Numbered from the stretch's first letter, positions 41,686-49,918 are shown. The stretch is 64,000 nucleotides of DNA from Pseudomonas inefficax (GCF_900277125.1 NZ_OPYN01000038.1:1-64000); one strand, 5' to 3'. Translations and numbers: made by a program. Notes: a model not told the origin generated them from the letters alone.

Positions 41686-42184
41686 TCAGCCACGCACCAG
41701 CAGCGGGTCTTCAGCGAGCACCAACGGTACTGCGAAGGGGGAGTATCCGAATTGACGGATGAGCAGGCGCCGGTTGTCCTGGACCATGTCGCGGCCGTGC
41801 AAGGCTCGGCTGTTGTTTATCAACAGTGCGCTGTCAGGCCGCAGGCTACGCCTTTGGCCTCCGGTCCACCCAAGTCAGCAATGGCTTGGCTTGCAAAGGT
41901 TATGGCCTTGCTTTGCTCCGGGCTGAAATCCAGGTATGCAACTTCCGAGTGAAGCATTGAACGTTCCCTGTACTTGTTTTTGTGAAGTCCCCGGCTGGCA
42001 AGTGGGGGAATCGACTATTCAATGCGGTTGTGCTGCTGCGCGGAAGTCGGCTCGTTCCTGGTATGTCGTAGGAGATTTCTGCCTGTGGTGGTGTTGAAAT
42101 GTGGAACTTTGGAATCACTACCGCCTGTGGCATCGAAAGGGTCCGGTGTTGGACTTCCCCGCCCGGAAACCGCAAAATGGCCAC
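41686..42184 (-). pseudogene. Remnant of a TauD/clavaminate synthase-like dioxygenase
   Basis: Read on the minus strand, codons ending at TGA (41686-41688) give SLRPDSALLINNSRALHGRD, then MVQDNRRLLIRQFGYSPF: the distal iron His and the 2-oxoglutarate Arg region of a dioxygenase. Just upstream another frame gives MLHSEVAYLDFSPEQSKAIT. The two join well if one base is missing near 41845-41851. Further upstream, to about 42184, a third frame gives FHISTPPQAEISYDIPGTS, perhaps an older part. The half with the HxD motif is absent. The gene therefore looks frameshifted and truncated. The 3' part is clear; the extent towards 42184 is uncertain. Confidence 0.65.
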
Positions 42185-42220
42185 TTTCCTTCAATCAACC
42201 TCTCCGGATCTGCTGACTCT

Positions 42221-43105
42221 ATGCGTATGCGCCTAATGCTGTTGGGTGGTGGCAATGCCCTCGGGCAAGCGCTGATTCGTCTTGGGGCCGAAGAGGACAT
42301 CGCATTTCTGGCGCCGCGCCCGCCCGAGAACGGCTGGACGCCAGCCAGCCTCACCCAGTTGCTCGACGATCATCGTCCCGATGCCCTGGTCAACCTGGCC
42401 TATTACTTCGACTGGTTCCAGGCCGAGTCGGTCAGCGAGCAGCGCCTGGCCCAGCAGGAGCGGGCTGTGGAGCGGTTGGCGGAACTGTGCCAGCACCACC
42501 AGATCACCTTGGTGCAGCCTTCCAGCTACCGGGTGTTCGATGGTTCGCGGGCCACGGCCTACAGCGAAAAGGACGAGCCGGTACCGCTGGGCCTGCGTGG
42601 CCAGGCGCTGTGGCGCATCGAGCAGAGCGTGCGCGCGGCTTGCCCGCAACACGTGCTGTTGCGCTTTGGTTGGCTGCTCGACGAAAGCATCGACGGGGCG
42701 CTGGGCCGCTTCCTGACCCGCGCCGAGCAACCTCAGGAGCTGCTGCTGGCCGATGACCGGCGTGGCAACCCGACGCCGGTCGACGACGCCGCCAGGGTGA
42801 TCCTGTCGGTGCTCAAGCAACTCGATTGCAGTGCGCCGCTGTGGGGCACCTACCATTACGCCGGCAACGAGGCGACCACACCGTTGGCGCTGGGCCAGGC
42901 GATCCTTGCTGAAGCAGGCCAGTACCGCCAGCTGGCCGTGCAGGCGCCGACGCCGCAGGCCCATGCCGCGCGGCCGGATGCCAGCGAAGAGCCGCAGCAC
43001 GCGGTACTGGCCTGCAAGAAAATCCTTCATACCTTCGGCATCAAGCCGCGTGCCTGGCGCGCCGGCTTGCCGCCTCTACTGGACCGTTTCTACCGCCATG
43101 GCTGA
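42221..43105 (+). CDS. RmlD-like sugar-nucleotide reductase family protein
   Basis: A 294-residue protein of the extended SDR type. It begins MRMRLMLLGGGNALGQALIR, with a Rossmann glycine motif LGGGNALG; an open frame goes back 40 codons but without similarity, and a second ATG at 42227 is possible. DALVNLAYYFDWFQAESVSE and VQPSSYRVFDGS resemble dTDP-4-dehydrorhamnose reductases. The usual YxxxK is not clear, as the region reads LRGQALWRIEQ. It overlaps the next gene by eight bases, so the two work together. The sugar substrate is not known. Confidence 0.75.
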   Translation: MRMRLMLLGGGNALGQALIRLGAEEDIAFLAPRPPENGWTPASLTQLLDDHRPDALVNLAYYFDWFQAESVSEQRLAQQERAVERLAELCQHHQITLVQPSSYRVFDGSRATAYSEKDEPVPLGLRGQALWRIEQSVRAACPQHVLLRFGWLLDESIDGALGRFLTRAEQPQELLLADDRRGNPTPVDDAARVILSVLKQLDCSAPLWGTYHYAGNEATTPLALGQAILAEAGQYRQLAVQAPTPQAHAARPDASEEPQHAVLACKKILHTFGIKPRAWRAGLPPLLDRFYRHG

Positions 43106-44030
43106 CGCCCCCATCCTGATCACCGGCGGTGCCGGCTTCATTGGCTCCCACCTGTGCGATGCGTTGTTGGACAAAGGCTACGCCGTACGCATTCTCGACG
43201 ACTTCTCCACTGGGAAGCGGGGCAACCTGCAGGTCGGCCACCCACGGCTGGAGCTGGTTGAAGGCGATGTCGCCGATACCGAGCTGGTCACGCAGGTTGC
43301 GGCTGGTTGCAGTGCCGTGGTGCACCTTGCAGCGGTGGCTTCGGTGCAGGCCTCGGTGGATGACCCGGTGCGGACCCACCAGAGCAATTTCATCGGTACC
43401 CTCAACGTGTGCGAAGCCATGCGCGTGCATGGCCTGCGCCGGGTGCTGTTCGCCTCCAGTGCGGCGGTGTATGGCAACAATGGCGAAGGCGAGTCGATCG
43501 CCGAAGACACCCCCAAGGCGCCGCTGACCCCTTATGCGGTGGACAAGCTGGCCAGTGAGCAGTACCTGGACTTCTACCGTCGCCAGCATGGCCTGGAGCC
43601 GGTGGTGTTCCGCTTCTTCAATATTTTCGGGCCGCGCCAGGACCCGTCCTCGCCGTATTCCGGGGTGATCAGCATCTTCTCCGAGCGCGCCGTGAAGGGC
43701 TTGCCGATCACGGTGTTCGGTGATGGCGAACAGACCCGGGACTTTCTCTACGTGGGCGACCTGGTGCAGGTGATGGTGCAGGCGCTGGAGCAACCGCAGG
43801 TCGAGGAGGGGGCGGTGAATATTGGCCTCGACCAGGCCACATCGCTGAACCAGTTGCTGGCGGCGCTGGAGAAGGTGGTGGGTAGCTTGCCGGCGGTCAG
43901 CTATGTGGCGGCACGTTCGGGTGACATTCGCCATTCACGGGCGGACAACCAGCGTTTGCTGGCGCGGTTCGAGTTTCCGCAGGCGACGCCGATTGTCGAA
44001 GGGCTGGCGCGGCTGTTGGGCAAGGGCTGA
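43098..44030 (+). CDS. NAD-dependent sugar-nucleotide epimerase/dehydratase
   Basis: A 310-residue extended SDR. The cofactor motif TGGAGFIGSHLCDAL is at residues 9-23, followed by LDDFSTGKRGNL, typical for UDP-hexose 4-epimerases. Ser in FASSAAVYGNNGEG and Tyr/Lys in TPYAVDKLASEQYL complete the catalytic set. The closest relatives by motif are the WbpP/GalE group, acting on UDP-GlcNAc or UDP-glucose; which one cannot be told. It starts eight bases inside the previous gene. Confidence 0.87.
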   Translation: MADAPILITGGAGFIGSHLCDALLDKGYAVRILDDFSTGKRGNLQVGHPRLELVEGDVADTELVTQVAAGCSAVVHLAAVASVQASVDDPVRTHQSNFIGTLNVCEAMRVHGLRRVLFASSAAVYGNNGEGESIAEDTPKAPLTPYAVDKLASEQYLDFYRRQHGLEPVVFRFFNIFGPRQDPSSPYSGVISIFSERAVKGLPITVFGDGEQTRDFLYVGDLVQVMVQALEQPQVEEGAVNIGLDQATSLNQLLAALEKVVGSLPAVSYVAARSGDIRHSRADNQRLLARFEFPQATPIVEGLARLLGKG

Positions 44031-44038
44031 AATCCCTT

Positions 44039-44141
44039 GGGGCGCTTTGCGCCCCTATCGCCCGCAAGCCAGCTCCCACAAGAGCGAGTACGCGGTCCCT
44101 GTGGGAGCTGGCTTGCCGGCGATTGGGCTGCACAGCAGCCC
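44039..44141. repeat. Inverted REP pair, class C, with outer hairpins
   Basis: ATCGCCCGCAAGCCAGCTCC (from 44057) faces GGGAGCTGGCTTGCCGGCGA (ending near 44122). Outer hairpins: GGGGCGC/GCGCCCC (44039-44055) and GGGCTGC/GCAGCCC (44125-44141). It lies between convergent ends of the epimerase and the HxlR gene. Confidence 0.9.
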
Positions 44142-44146
44142 CAGAA

Positions 44147-44590
44147 TCACGAATGCCGCACCACTTTCCGCAGGCAATCCCCTGCCGCCAGCACCCGCCC
44201 ATCCCGGGCCCGCACCTGCAATGTTTCCAGCGCCTGCCCCGTATCACCGTCCACCAACTCCGAACGCAACTCACCCGCCTCGAACAGAAACCGCTCCCCC
44301 CATTGCCTCAAGCCAACCACCACCGGAAACACCGATCGCCCTTTCTCGGTCAGCACATACTCCTTGTAAGCACTGCCATCCGACGCCGGCTGTAGCGTCA
44401 GCAGCCCGCTCTCCACCAGCCACTTCAGCCGTGAGGCGAGGATATTCTTCGCCAGCCCCAGGTTCTTCTGGAACTCACTGAAGCGCCGCAAGCCATCAAA
44501 GGCGTCACGCAGGATCATTAGCGCCCAACGGTCTCCCAGTACCTCCAGGGCCCTGGCTACAGGGCATTGCGCATTGTTTTCATTGAGCAT
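44147..44590 (-). CDS. HxlR-family transcriptional regulator
   Basis: A 147-residue winged helix protein. The start NENNAQCPVARALEVLGDRW and MILRDAFDGLRRFSEF is the HxlR signature, and Cys9 is the position that senses oxidants or electrophiles in some members. The wing region reads LTLQPASDGSAYKEYVLTEK. The C-terminal 45 residues go beyond the domain. It is divergent from an MFS gene; a perfect inverted repeat lies between them (44627-44660), so it likely represses that exporter and itself. Confidence 0.92.
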   Translation of the reverse strand: MLNENNAQCPVARALEVLGDRWALMILRDAFDGLRRFSEFQKNLGLAKNILASRLKWLVESGLLTLQPASDGSAYKEYVLTEKGRSVFPVVVGLRQWGERFLFEAGELRSELVDGDTGQALETLQVRARDGRVLAAGDCLRKVVRHS

Positions 44591-44626
44591 GTGCAGAGCC
44601 TTCTGTGATCACCTGGTTGCAGATTA

Positions 44627-44660
44627 AAACCACATTTGCTAAATAGCCAGTATGTGGTTT
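44627..44660. promoter_or_regulatory. Probable HxlR operator
   Basis: AAACCACAT (44627-44635) and ATGTGGTTT (44652-44660) are perfect inverse copies 16 bases apart. The site sits in the 102-base gap between the divergent HxlR and MFS genes. A related AAACCAGAT follows at about 44669. Confidence 0.7.
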
Positions 44661-44692
44661 CAATTCGAAACCAGATTGACGAGGCCAGCCCG

Positions 44693-45898
44693 ATGAACCC
44701 TACACTGACACGCTGGATAACCCTGTTGCTGGCCATCACCAGCGCCATGGCCGTGGCGACAGTGTATTTCGCCCAGCCTCTGCTCGAGTCGATGGCCACT
44801 GACCTGGGCGTGGCACAGCAGCAGATCGGTTGGGTAGTTGGCGCGACCCAGGCGGGCTATGCCCTGGGGTTGTTGCTGATAGTGCCGCTGGGGGACCTGA
44901 TCGACCGCAAGCGCCTGTTGCTCGGGCAGTTGCTGTTCTCGGCCGTGGCGCTGGTTGGTGTAGGCATCGCACCCAACTGGGCACTATTGCTGCTGGCCCT
45001 GGCCATCACCGGGCTGATGGCGGTCATGGTGCAGGTAATGGTGGCGCATGCAGCAAGCCTCGCCACTCCCGGCCAGCAGGGGCAGGCCGTGGGTACCGTC
45101 ACCAGCGGCATAGTGCTGGGCATTCTGCTGGCACGGCTGGTCTCGGGTGGCCTTGCCGACCTGGCTGGCTGGCGCAGCGTGTACCTGATCGCCGCAGGGC
45201 TGTTGATATTGCTGGCCCTGGTGCTGTGGCGCAGCCTGCCCACAGGGCAACCAGTGGCGCTGCGGTCTGGCTACCGGGCGCTGATCGTTGCCCAGTTCAG
45301 GCTGTACCGGAACGACCGGTTGCTGCGTCAGCGCGGGCTGTTCGGCGTGTTGATCTTCGCTGCGTTCAGCGTGCTCTGGAGTGCCATGGTCATGCCCCTG
45401 AGTGCTGCGCCACTGGCGCTGAGCCATACCGAGATCGGCCTGTTCGGCCTGGCGGGTGTTGCCGGCACCTTGGCGGCAGCGCGCGCCGGTCGCCTGGCCG
45501 ACCAGGGGCTGGGGGAACGGACCACCGGGGTGGCGTTGGCTCTGCTGGTGTTGTCATGGCTGCCTACGGCCTTCGTCGGGCATTCACTGGTGGCGTTCGG
45601 GTTGGGTGTGCTGATGCTGGACTTTGCCGTGCAGGCGGTGCATGTCACCAACCAGAGCATGCTGCTGGCCGGGCGTGGCGCAATGGCCAGCCGGTTGATC
45701 GGCGCCTACATGTGTTGTTATTCGCTTGGAAGTGGAGCGGGGGCGGTGCTGGCGAGTTGGGTGTATGCCCATTGGGGTTGGGCAGCGGTGTGTGGGCTTG
45801 GGATGGGCATCAGCGCGGTCGCACTGGGGTACTGGCTATGGCTGCAACGCACGAGGGCGGCCGAAGCCGCCCTGCAGTGTTCAGGTCAGAACTTGTAG
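44693..45898 (+). CDS. MFS exporter (arabinose/drug efflux type)
   Basis: A 401-residue protein with 12 hydrophobic helices. It begins MNPTLTRWITLLLAITSAMA; an upstream ATG in frame lies within the operator region and is rejected. VYFAQPLLESMATDLGV and GLLLIVPLGDLIDRKRLLL (motif A) place it among proton-driven exporters of the DHA kind. The divergent HxlR regulator suggests induction by a toxic compound. The last 13 bases overlap the end of oprG on the other strand. Confidence 0.88.
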   Translation: MNPTLTRWITLLLAITSAMAVATVYFAQPLLESMATDLGVAQQQIGWVVGATQAGYALGLLLIVPLGDLIDRKRLLLGQLLFSAVALVGVGIAPNWALLLLALAITGLMAVMVQVMVAHAASLATPGQQGQAVGTVTSGIVLGILLARLVSGGLADLAGWRSVYLIAAGLLILLALVLWRSLPTGQPVALRSGYRALIVAQFRLYRNDRLLRQRGLFGVLIFAAFSVLWSAMVMPLSAAPLALSHTEIGLFGLAGVAGTLAAARAGRLADQGLGERTTGVALALLVLSWLPTAFVGHSLVAFGLGVLMLDFAVQAVHVTNQSMLLAGRGAMASRLIGAYMCCYSLGSGAGAVLASWVYAHWGWAAVCGLGMGISAVALGYWLWLQRTRAAEAALQCSGQNL

Positions 45899-46569
45899 CC
45901 AAGGCCGACCATGTACACCCATGGGTCGACCTCGACGTCGACCTTGGTCTTGCTGTAGCCCAGTGCGGACGGGCCGTTGACGCTGGCCTTGGTGTCGATG
46001 TCGACGTACCAGACCGAGGCGTTGACCAGCAGGTTGTCGGTGATCATGTAGTCCATGCCCAGCTGACCGGCGATGCCGACCGAGTCCTGCAGCTTCAGGT
46101 TGCTGAAACCCTGCTGCTTGCGTGCACTGCTGAGGTCTTCATCGAAGAACAGGGTGTAGTTGATGCCGACACCGGCATACGGTTGGAACTTGGAAGTCGG
46201 CTCCATCGGGTAGTACTGCAGCGACAGGGTCGGTGGCAGTTGCTTGATGTCGGCCAGCTTGCCGTCCAGGCCGCCGCCCAGGCCTTTGACGCCGACGGTG
46301 TGCTTGAACGGGGTGGCTGCCAGCAGCTCCAGGCCGATGTGGTCGGTGAGCATGTAGGCGAAGGTCAGGCCCAGCTGGGTGTCGCTGTCCAGGGTCGCCT
46401 TGGTGCCCGAGACTTTGTTGCCGTCGAACTTCAGGTCGCCGCTGCTTTCGTTGGGAGCGGTGGTAATGGCACCGGCACGGACGATGACATCGCCTGCCTG
46501 GTGGGCTTGGGCGACAGGGGCAGCGAGCGCCAGGGCCGCGAGGGCGGCGCTGAGCAAGGACTTGTTCAT
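45886..46569 (-). CDS. oprG: Outer membrane protein OprG (OmpW family)
   Basis: A 227-residue outer membrane protein. Signal peptide MNKSLLSAALAALALAAPVAQA (residues 1-22), then an eight-stranded barrel ending with VYMVGLGYKF with terminal Phe, as OmpW proteins do. The start four codons earlier is rejected in favour of the Lys-containing start. OprG allows passage of small hydrophobic molecules or amino acids in P. aeruginosa. The gene next door upstream is the zinc-starvation operon, the same order as oprG beside PA4063-PA4066 in P. aeruginosa. Confidence 0.93.
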   Translation of the reverse strand: MNKSLLSAALAALALAAPVAQAHQAGDVIVRAGAITTAPNESSGDLKFDGNKVSGTKATLDSDTQLGLTFAYMLTDHIGLELLAATPFKHTVGVKGLGGGLDGKLADIKQLPPTLSLQYYPMEPTSKFQPYAGVGINYTLFFDEDLSSARKQQGFSNLKLQDSVGIAGQLGMDYMITDNLLVNASVWYVDIDTKASVNGPSALGYSKTKVDVEVDPWVYMVGLGYKF

Positions 46570-46678
46570 GGAAGCTCCCAAAGGACGTGAGTAATCGAGT
46601 AGTCCAATGGTACGGATGCGGTTAAACAGAAAGTTTGACCCAGCTCAAAGAAGCGTCGTCACGAATTCGAAACAGTTC

Positions 46679-47212
46679 TCATCTCAGCTCATAAGCGTAT
46701 ATTTTTTCGGCTTCCATCTGGTAGCCGGCATCGGCCAGTTCGCTGCTGGAGGCTCTGACCTGCAGCTTTCCCTCGATCCAGTAGGGCTGGTAGAGGTCTT
46801 CTACGCGCACGCCCATTTCACTGAAAATATGCACGATCTGGTTCGAAGGTGGTGGTGGCACGTGGATGCACGCGCCGTAGTAGGGGACCAGCAGGAACTC
46901 GGTGGTGCGGCCTTCTTCGCTCACTTCCAGCGGCACGATGTAGCCGGGCAGTTTGATCTGCTGGCCGTCGAGGCTTTTTACCACCGGGGCATCGGGAGCC
47001 TGCTGGCGCGCCGCTGGGGCGGACTCGGCGGACAGCGCGTTGCTGAGTTGCGACATGTCGTGCAGTGGGGCGAGTTGGGGCTGGATGAGCGGGGCGCCTT
47101 CGGGGATGAGGGCGGGCCAGTCCAGTTCGCGGGGCTCCGCGGCCCACAGAGGCATCGCTACTGTCAGCAGCAGGATCAGCAGCGTATGCAGTGCTGGCCT
47201 CTTCGCGGGCAT
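46679..47212 (-). CDS. DUF3299 exported protein, last gene of zinc-starvation operon
   Basis: Starting at ATG 47212, the 177-residue protein begins MPAKRPALHTLLILLLTVAM with cleavage after PLWA, a good signal peptide. The mature part has PGYIVPLEVSEEGRTTEFLL and YYGACIHVPPPPSNQIVHI, typical of DUF3299; Cys and His there may bind metal. The ATG and a GGGAG ribosome site lie inside a REP element. A longer frame begins at 47308 and reads straight through the REP (MIRNLTAFFAGTPAPTG), giving 209 residues. Which start is used cannot be decided from sequence. It follows the permease gene and completes the unit of four. Confidence 0.8.
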   Translation of the reverse strand: MPAKRPALHTLLILLLTVAMPLWAAEPRELDWPALIPEGAPLIQPQLAPLHDMSQLSNALSAESAPAARQQAPDAPVVKSLDGQQIKLPGYIVPLEVSEEGRTTEFLLVPYYGACIHVPPPPSNQIVHIFSEMGVRVEDLYQPYWIEGKLQVRASSSELADAGYQMEAEKIYAYELR

Positions 47213-47284
47213 GCCCGCTCCCACAGGGTTCACCACAGGCTTCGAACCTTGTGAAAGGCCTGTGGGAGCGGGCGTGCCCGCGAA
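47202..47284. repeat. Inverted REP pair, class A, inside a reading frame
   Basis: TTCGCGGGCATGCCCGCTCC (from 47202) faces TGTGGGAGCGGGCGTGCCCG (from 47261). Unlike the other pairs, it lies within an open frame at the start of the DUF3299 gene; the minus-strand reading stays open through it. Confidence 0.9.
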
Positions 47285-47317
47285 GAAGGCGGTGAGGTTT
47301 CTGATCATTGCACGCCC

Positions 47318-48583
47318 TCAGAGGTGAATGGACAAGCCATCGGCCAGCGACTGCCGATAGGCCCGCCATGCCGGCACGCTGCCCATCAGCAGCGCGGCTC
47401 CCAGGATGATAGCCAGCAAGGTCCATTCATGAGCGCTCGGCATGGCCAGCGGCAAATACAAACCATAGTTGGCCTGCACATACCCCTGTGCCAAGGCGAT
47501 ACCCGCATACAGCAAACCAAGCCCGGCGGCGATCCCGACCGCCGCCAGCGACAGCGCCTCCAGCACCAGCAGCCCCGCGATATGCCACGGCCTGGCGCCA
47601 ACCGAGCGTAATATCGCCATCTCCCTGCGGCGTTCATTGAGGCTGGTGAGAATTGCCGTAAGCATGCCGATCAGGCCGGTCAGTACCACGAACAGCGACA
47701 CCACGAACAATGCCTGCTCCGCAGTGCCCATCAGGCTCCACAACTCCTGCAGGGCTACCCCTGGCAGGATCGCCAGCAACGGCTCGTTGCGGTATTCATT
47801 GATTTCCCGCTGCAGGCTGAAGGTCGCGATCTTGCTGTTCAGGCCGAGCATGAACGCAGTGATGGCGGCAGGTTGCAAGTCCATGGTCCTTGCCTGCTCG
47901 GCGCTGATACGCCCGGCGCCACGAGCCGGCACGCCGTTGTGCCAGTCGATGTGGATGGCCTCCATGCCGCCCAGGCTGATATGCAGCGTGCGGTCTACCG
48001 GCGTGCCGGTGCGCTTGAGCACACCGACCACGGTGAACGGCTTGTCGTCGTGCTTGACCAGGCTGATAGCTGCGACACCATGCGCCAGCACCAGTTTGTC
48101 GCCCAACTTGTAGTGCAATGCCTCGGCCACTTCGGCACCGAGCACCACCTCGAACGGATCATCGGCAAACGCGCGACCCTGGCTCAATTCCAGGTGCTGA
48201 CGGCGGCCGTACTGGTAATGGCTGAAGTAGTCGCCAGTAGTGCCCATTACCCGATAACCACGGTGCGAGTCGCCCAGCGAGATGGGGATAGCCCATTTCA
48301 CCCGCGGATCTTTGGCGTAGTGCTCATAGCTGTCCCAGCGGATGTTGTTGGTGGCGTTACCGATGCGGAACACCGAGTACAGCAGCAGGTTCACCGAGCC
48401 GGAGCGGGCGCCGACGATCAGGTCAGTACCGCTGATGGTGCTGGCGAAGCTGGCCCGGGCTTCGGTACGGACCCGCTCCACGGCCAGCAGCAGGCACACC
48501 GACAGGGCGATGGCGAAGGCGGTGAGGAACGCAGTGAAGCGGCGGTTGGCCAGGCTGGCCAAGGCAAGGCGGAGCAGGTACAT
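47318..48583 (-). CDS. ABC transporter permease, FtsX/MacB type
   Basis: A 421-residue inner membrane protein, start MYLLRLALASLANRRFTAFL. One helix near the N-terminus (about 18-38), a large periplasmic domain (about 40-290), and three helices at the end (about 300-410), the layout of FtsX/MacB permeases. LNERRREMAILRSVGARPWHI is the coupling segment. The ATG overlaps the stop of the ATPase gene. With the ATPase and two exported proteins it matches the P. aeruginosa PA4063-PA4066 unit, induced on zinc starvation; its transport role is not settled. Confidence 0.9.
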   Translation of the reverse strand: MYLLRLALASLANRRFTAFLTAFAIALSVCLLLAVERVRTEARASFASTISGTDLIVGARSGSVNLLLYSVFRIGNATNNIRWDSYEHYAKDPRVKWAIPISLGDSHRGYRVMGTTGDYFSHYQYGRRQHLELSQGRAFADDPFEVVLGAEVAEALHYKLGDKLVLAHGVAAISLVKHDDKPFTVVGVLKRTGTPVDRTLHISLGGMEAIHIDWHNGVPARGAGRISAEQARTMDLQPAAITAFMLGLNSKIATFSLQREINEYRNEPLLAILPGVALQELWSLMGTAEQALFVVSLFVVLTGLIGMLTAILTSLNERRREMAILRSVGARPWHIAGLLVLEALSLAAVGIAAGLGLLYAGIALAQGYVQANYGLYLPLAMPSAHEWTLLAIILGAALLMGSVPAWRAYRQSLADGLSIHL

Positions 48584-49293
48584 CAGGCCTCCCGGGGCTT
48601 GGCGGCACGGTTGAGTTCGGCCAGCGACAGGTGGCGGTCGAACAATGGCGCCAGGCTCTGGTCGTGGCTGACGAACAGCAGGCTGGCACCGGCGGCGCGG
48701 CATTCATCGAACAGCAGGCGGATGAACGCTTCGCGGGTGTCGGCATCCAGAGCCGAGGTCGGTTCATCGGCGATCACCAGTTCGGGTTGGCCGATCAGTG
48801 CGCGGGCGGCGGCAACCCGTTGCTGCTGGCCGATCGACAGGCTGTCGGCGCGCCGGGCCAGCAGGGCGGGGTCGTCCAGGCCCAGGTGGGCCAGCAGCGT
48901 GCTGGCTGCCTGGTCGACACTGCCGTGGCGCTGCTCGGCGCGGGCCTTGCGACTGCGCGAGAAGCGGCAGGGCAGCTCGACATTTTCGCGTACCGAGAGG
49001 AACGGCAGCAGGTTGAACTGCTGGAAGATATAACCGGTGTGGTCGACCCGGAAGCGGTCACGGGCGCCTTGGCCCAGGCTGCCGAGGTCCTGGCCGAGCA
49101 GCTGGATGCGGCCCTGGCCCGGCACGTTCACCCCGCCCAGCAGGCCCAGCAATGTGGTTTTGCCACTGCCGCTGGGGCCCTTGAGAAACAGGGCCTCGCC
49201 AGCCTCAAGGCGGAATGCCGGAATATCCAGCAGCGCCGGCTGGCCGGGCCAGGCGAACACCAGCTCATGCAGTTCGATCAACGGCTGGCGCAT
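48583..49293 (-). CDS. ABC transporter ATP-binding protein, LolD/MacB type
   Basis: A 236-residue ATPase with Walker A GPSGSGKTTLL (about residues 39-49), Q-loop FQQFNLLPFLSVREN, signature LSIGQQQRVAAARAL and Walker B LVIADEPTSALDA. Partners with the FtsX-like permease directly downstream, whose start overlaps its stop by three bases. The signature has LSIGQ where most have LSGGQ, seen in related members. Confidence 0.93.
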   Translation of the reverse strand: MRQPLIELHELVFAWPGQPALLDIPAFRLEAGEALFLKGPSGSGKTTLLGLLGGVNVPGQGRIQLLGQDLGSLGQGARDRFRVDHTGYIFQQFNLLPFLSVRENVELPCRFSRSRKARAEQRHGSVDQAASTLLAHLGLDDPALLARRADSLSIGQQQRVAAARALIGQPELVIADEPTSALDADTREAFIRLLFDECRAAGASLLFVSHDQSLAPLFDRHLSLAELNRAAKPREA

Positions 49294-49872
49294 TCAGAAC
49301 GCGACCGCGGCCTTGGCCGGCGTGGTTTCTACGCCTTTCTGGCCATTGGGGCCAATCAGTTGAACGTTGATCTTCTGCGTGGCCGGGAAGGCCTTGAACA
49401 GCGGAGCGAGGTCCAGCTGCGCCAGATTGTCGGGGTTGGCGCAAGTCAGCTGGTAATGGGCGCCGATGTCGCTGTGCTGGTGGCCATGCTCGTGTTCGTC
49501 ACCCTCGTCGTCGGCTTTCGGGGCATCACCGAACAGTGGGCTTTCCAGTTCCTGCTGGTCTTCCTTGCAGCCGGCGGCAGCGGGCAGGCCGAACAGCTTC
49601 AGTGGCTGCTCCAGTTGCTGGCGCACCGCCGCGACCTTGGCCTTGTCGGCGTCGCTGCTCGCAGCATGTTCGAAGCCGACCAGGTTCATTGCCGGGCTGT
49701 CCAGCTCCAGCTCAAGGGTGTTGCCGTCGAGCACGGCATTGAGCTTGGCCACGCCATGCTCGTGGGCGCCAAGGGTGCCGTGGGCGTGGTCGTGATCATG
49801 GTCATCATCGTGGGCATGGGCCACGGCCAGGGGCAGCAAGGCGAAGGGCAGGGCGAGCAACAGGCGACGCAT
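49294..49872 (-). CDS. Histidine-rich periplasmic zinc-binding protein (ZrgA-like, DUF2796)
   Basis: A 192-residue protein with signal peptide MRRLLLALPFALLPLAVAHA, then a His/Asp cluster HDDDHDHDHAHG right after cleavage and a second cluster GDEHEHGHQHSD in the middle. ZrgA in Vibrio is a zinc-binding periplasmic protein under Zur control, and PA4063 in P. aeruginosa is the counterpart. It is the first gene of the unit, behind a Zur-like box. The next gene starts without a gap. Confidence 0.9.
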   Translation of the reverse strand: MRRLLLALPFALLPLAVAHAHDDDHDHDHAHGTLGAHEHGVAKLNAVLDGNTLELELDSPAMNLVGFEHAASSDADKAKVAAVRQQLEQPLKLFGLPAAAGCKEDQQELESPLFGDAPKADDEGDEHEHGHQHSDIGAHYQLTCANPDNLAQLDLAPLFKAFPATQKINVQLIGPNGQKGVETTPAKAAVAF

Positions 49873-49902
49873 GGACGACTCCGGAGCGGGCGGGAAGATT
49901 GA

Positions 49903-49918
49903 GTTATGTTATAACAAC
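49903..49918. promoter_or_regulatory. Zur-like operator
   Basis: GTTATGTTATAACAAC contains the perfect palindrome TGTTATAACA (49907-49916) and resembles the Zur box of gamma-proteobacteria. It lies 30 bases before the ZrgA-like gene. The His-rich product supports the reading. Confidence 0.75.

Noticed and set aside
42101..42220. Upstream extension of the RmlD-like gene by 40 codons
   Set aside because: The extension has no SDR resemblance and runs into the dioxygenase remnant on the other strand; the Rossmann motif starts right after the ATG at 42221.
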